Below, one piece after another: positions 15,197 through 16,693 of a DNA stretch of 16,693 nt (positions are counted from its first letter, which is position 1; every line of letters begins with the position of its first letter). The position numbers and the translations under genes were made by a program. Below the pieces are notes generated by a model that was not told the origin of the DNA, did no database searches, and saw nothing but the letters and a program-made list of their open reading frames with translations. The stretch spans positions 1 to 16,693 of the forward strand of contig JAZQKU010000067.1 in the NCBI GenBank assembly GCA_045542315.1, written 5' to 3'. Source of the DNA: RGIG5299 sp045542315. GTDB lineage: Bacteria > Bacillota > Clostridia > Oscillospirales > RGIG5299.

Positions 15197-15397
15197 AGTG
15201 ATATTCCGACTTCGTCGGAGTGATATTATCGCTGATGCGATAGTGATATTGAAGCCTTACGGCTTCAGTGATATTCTATTCGCCCATAAACTCGCGAAGC
15301 GAATACCACTCGGCATAAGCCGAATATCACTGCGAAGCAATATCACTCGCCAGAGGCGAATAGAGCCGGCGTGATACTCCGTTAAGAGTATCACGCC
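15197..15397. repeat. Hairpin array 1: AGTGATATT repeats alternating with small hairpins
   Basis: Four direct copies of AGTGATATT (15197-15205, 15219-15227, 15242-15250, 15267-15275) are followed by three copies of its reverse complement AATATCACT (15302-15310 with one mismatch, 15323-15331, 15339-15347). Each gap holds a different self-complementary hairpin: CCGAC-ttc-GTCGG, ATCGC-tgat-GCGAT, GAAGCC-ttac-GGCTTC, central TATTCGC/GCGAATA, CGGC-ataa-GCCG, GC-gaa-GC and CGCC-aga-GGCG. The array closes with a perfect 12-bp hairpin GGCGTGATACTC/GAGTATCACGCC (15368-15397, 6-nt loop). Direct and inverted copies can pair with each other, placing the small hairpins opposite one another as four-way junctions. 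No coding frame fits. Confidence 0.85.
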
Positions 15398-15415
15398 AAA
15401 AGCAATGGGTGTTTT
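15374..15415 (-). repeat. Right arm of 42-bp imperfect terminal inverted repeat
   Basis: Reverse complement partner of 14411-14452 (33/42 by eye). Its inner part overlaps the closing 12-bp hairpin of array 1; the corresponding hairpin on the left arm is no longer intact. The outer GCAATGGGTGTTTT (15402-15415) is the perfectly matching block. Confidence 0.7.
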
Positions 15416-15475
15416 TATTTGAGTAAGAGAAAATAAAATGGTAAGCGGCATAATTAGGCTTGTTAAACATCATTA

Positions 15476-15503
15476 AAAAAGCACTTCATACGAAGTGCTT
15501 TTT
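15476..15503. terminator. Perfect bidirectional hairpin terminator
   Basis: AAAAAGCACTTC (15476-15487) and GAAGTGCTTTTT (15492-15503) form a 12-bp perfect stem with tetraloop ATAC. Both arms end in A/T runs, so it can terminate in both directions. It ends the minus-strand transcript of the DUF4275 gene, 68 bp beyond its stop. The stretch from 15416 to 15475 holds no recognisable feature. Confidence 0.85.
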
Positions 15504-15571
15504 AACGGCGTCATTTCAGCCAACACGTGCAAAAAAAAGATTGGGCGAAAAACCGAGTGTTTCTTTGATTA

Positions 15572-15943
15572 TTATTTATTTGTCATAAAATATGGACCAC
15601 ACATTTCTTCATGTGTTTTAATATATGTCCATTTAAAATCCTTACCAACAACATATATCTCTACAAAGTCATCCAAAGCCTTGGCGGTATTTAAATCCAA
15701 AGTCATATCATTAGTATGTTTATCTTTAAACCATTCAATATAAAAAGCGCCATTTTTATTAATTTTATCATACGCTTCTCTTGCTTTTTCCCCAATGAAA
15801 TATTGGTTTTCGCTTATCAATTCCCAAGAAAAAATATGCCAAATATAATTTCCCATAGAGTTAATATACTTTTGTAAATCTTTTTTAGGAATATTAGGTG
15901 CAAAAGTTTTAATCCATTTATTATAAAATTCTTCTTTTGTCAT
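15572..15943 (-). CDS. DUF4275 family protein
   Basis: A 123-aa soluble protein without membrane segments. The pattern NYIWHIFSWELI, followed by GEKAREAYDKINKNGAFYIEWF, then VEIYVVGKDFKWTYIKTHEE and a final CGPYF, matches my recollection of the DUF4275 family, whose function is unknown. A ribosome binding site AAGGCGG precedes the ATG by about 9 nt. Its codons are AT-rich compared with the + strand cluster. It lies 50 bp downstream of the membrane protein gene at 15994-16434 with no terminator between, so both are probably one transcript ending at the 15476-15503 hairpin. Several DUF4275-type genes are accessory, which fits the setting. Confidence 0.8.
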   Translation of the reverse strand: MTKEEFYNKWIKTFAPNIPKKDLQKYINSMGNYIWHIFSWELISENQYFIGEKAREAYDKINKNGAFYIEWFKDKHTNDMTLDLNTAKALDDFVEIYVVGKDFKWTYIKTHEEMCGPYFMTNK

Positions 15944-15993
15944 TGATAAGCACCGCCTTTTAAAATGGAATTAAAAATAAGATATTAAAAACA

Positions 15994-16434
15994 TTAGATT
16001 TTGAAAAAAGAATATATTTCAATAAAAACGGACAACAAAAGCAACGGAATTCCAACGAGAAAAGTTGTCGTTTTTTCACTTTTATCCCCTAACGAGAAAA
16101 TCATAATTATCATAAAGCAAATGGGCATAGCGACAGGAAAAAACAAAGCCGTAGAGATACCGCTGCTAATAACAAACCTGACCGAGTCTATCACAACAAA
16201 ATCCAATATCAGCACGGTTGCGCACGAAATGAGCGCTTTATTTGTATTGTGCTTCCACTGTTTACCAAAGCATTTTTCAAAAATCAGAACTATAATCAAA
16301 ACAGAAAGTAATCGCACGCTCGCGTGAGAAAGCACGTCAAAGATAAATAGATCTGTCATTAAGCTTACTGCAAAAAAGATAATAGCTGACAAAGCTACGC
16401 CCAATATTAAAAATGCATACTTTTTACTCTTCAC
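15994..16434 (-). CDS. Small polytopic membrane protein, unknown function
   Basis: A 146-aa very hydrophobic protein with four to five likely membrane segments (about 6-28, 38-53, 66-88, 93-115, 124-145). The short loops carry basic residues (KCFGKQWKHNTNK) and a KSEKTT loop. I recognise no family. The start is GTG at 16434, supported by a good ribosome binding site AAGGAG (16443-16448) 8 nt upstream. It has a clear extended -10 promoter and is probably co-transcribed with the DUF4275 gene. Reading frames on the other strand here look like shadows, since the ribosome binding site and promoter fit this strand. Confidence 0.75.
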   Translation of the reverse strand: MKSKKYAFLILGVALSAIIFFAVSLMTDLFIFDVLSHASVRLLSVLIIVLIFEKCFGKQWKHNTNKALISCATVLILDFVVIDSVRFVISSGISTALFFPVAMPICFMIIMIFSLGDKSEKTTTFLVGIPLLLLSVFIEIYSFFKI

Positions 16435-16454
16435 AGTATCAACTCCTTGGGTTT

Positions 16455-16483
16455 AGTATAGCACAAAAGCGAAGAATTTTCAA
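16455..16483 (-). promoter_or_regulatory. Extended -10 promoter of the membrane protein/DUF4275 transcript
   Basis: On the minus strand TTGAAA (-35, 16478-16483, 5/6 consensus), a 17-bp spacer and TGCTATACT (extended -10, box at 16455-16460) are present. The -35 box directly touches, and by three bases shares, the outer stem of hairpin array 2. The transcription start near 16448 would fall at or inside the ribosome binding site, giving a very short leader. Confidence 0.75.
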
Positions 16484-16636
16484 GTGAAATATTCGGCTTG
16501 CGCCGAATGTGAAATATCTCCCTTCGGTTGATGTAAAATAAAATTTGTCCATATTCGCTTTAGCGAATATTTCACATTTGTGAAGCAAATATTTCATAGC
16601 GAAGCTATTTCACTTGCCCGCAAGGGCATATTTCAT
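16483..16636. repeat. Hairpin array 2: GTGAAAT repeats alternating with small hairpins
   Basis: Three direct copies of GTGAAAT (16484-16490, 16509-16515, 16533-16539 as GTAAAAT) are followed by four inverted copies ATTTCAC/T (16569-16575, 16591-16597, 16607-16613, 16630-16636). Between them are hairpins of unrelated sequence: ATTCGGC-ttgc-GCCGAAT, a weak ATC..GAT stem with CC-ttc-GG, ATATTCGC-ttta-GCGAATAT, ATTTG-tgaag-CAAAT, AGC-gaa-GCT and TGCCC-gcaa-GGGCA. The layout copies array 1 although the repeat word and hairpin sequences differ. Confidence 0.85.
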
Positions 16637-16637
16637 T

Positions 16638-16682
16638 GAAAAGAAACACCATTTGTCTGGTAGACAAATGGTGTTTCTTTTC
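16638..16682. terminator. 21-bp perfect hairpin closing array 2
   Basis: Bases 16638-16658 and 16662-16682 pair perfectly over 21 bp with a 3-nt loop GGT. The arms end in AAAAG/CTTTT, so it could terminate transcription entering from either side. Such length and perfection exceed an ordinary terminator. Its position matches the closing hairpin of array 1. The last bases of the window hold nothing recognisable. Confidence 0.7.
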
Positions 16683-16693
16683 TGAATTATAAC

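Larger units (their letters stand above)
14411..15415. mobile_element. Candidate 1-kb cassette or MITE-like element carrying the PH-like gene
   Basis: The 42-bp inverted repeats enclose, from left to right, a bidirectional terminator, a minus-strand PH-like membrane protein gene, its promoter and a hairpin array. The left end starts 9 bp after the ywlG stop. No transposase or recombinase is encoded inside, and I could not define a target-site duplication because both flanks are A/T runs. The layout suggests a non-autonomous element or gene cassette, but mobility is inference. Confidence 0.35.

Noticed and set aside
15197..15397. CRISPR array
   Set aside because: Repeats are only 9 nt, they change orientation midway, the intervals are 7-29 nt and are themselves palindromes, and no cas gene is present.
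14411..15415. Integron cassette with attC
   Set aside because: No attC core motifs (inverse core RYYYAAC and core GTTRRRY with paired boxes) were found and no integrase is in the window, so only the loose analogy is kept.
15257..15451. 64-aa minus-strand reading frame across hairpin array 1
   Set aside because: It runs through the palindromic repeats, lacks a ribosome binding site and has no recognisable protein character.
16001..16327. 108-aa plus-strand reading frame
   Set aside because: It lies opposite the membrane protein gene, which has a promoter, GTG and ribosome binding site on the minus strand. It has no convincing signals of its own.
16483..16636. CRISPR array or REP/BIME cluster
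   Set aside because: The 7-nt repeats with variable palindromic intervals do not fit CRISPR. REP elements have one conserved palindrome, whereas here every hairpin has a different sequence.

Overview
The window looks like a chromosomal segment of a Gram-positive, low-to-moderate GC Clostridia member, most likely a gut-type Oscillospirales or similar uncultured lineage. The evidence is the DivIVA/SepF/YlmH division cluster, an ECF-type ThiT under a TPP riboswitch, AGGAGG-like ribosome binding sites, several TTG starts, and MutL of the endonuclease type. The taxonomic placement is inference from gene content, not from a search.

Region 1 (about 1-12880, all + strand) is one dense run of housekeeping genes. 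A good promoter (73-101) precedes miaB-mutS-mutL-miaA, then a HlyD-like membrane-fusion protein, yggS/ylmE, sepF/ylmF, yggT/ylmG, ylmH, divIVA, lspA and rluD. The run joins tRNA A37 modification (MiaA makes i6A, MiaB converts it to ms2i6A), mismatch repair (MutS, MutL), division-site and pole organisation (SepF, YggT, DivIVA), lipoprotein maturation (LspA) and rRNA pseudouridylation (RluD family). Genes are mostly 0-45 bp apart or overlap. A possible internal promoter lies in yggS ahead of sepF, and a hairpin terminator lies between lspA and rluD.

Region 2 (12853-14401) starts with a consensus promoter whose -10 box contains the rluD stop codon. It drives a TPP riboswitch and intrinsic terminator, then thiT, the thiamine-binding S component of an ECF transporter. 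A separately promoted ywlG-family gene (DUF436/TIGR01440) follows.

Region 3 (about 14402-16693) is AT-richer, accessory in character, and coded on the - strand. It holds two modules of the same layout. Module 1 is a small two-TM PH-like protein. Module 2 is a small polytopic membrane protein plus a DUF4275 protein. In both modules the gene has an extended -10 promoter. Directly against its -35 box begins an unusual array of short repeats (AGTGATATT in module 1, GTGAAAT in module 2) alternating with tiny hairpins of different sequence. The repeats are direct in the left half and inverted in the right half, so each array could fold into a ladder of stems and four-way junctions. Each array ends in a long perfect hairpin. 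Module 1 is also bounded by 42-bp imperfect terminal inverted repeats. These arrays are the most unusual content of the window and match no named repeat class I know.
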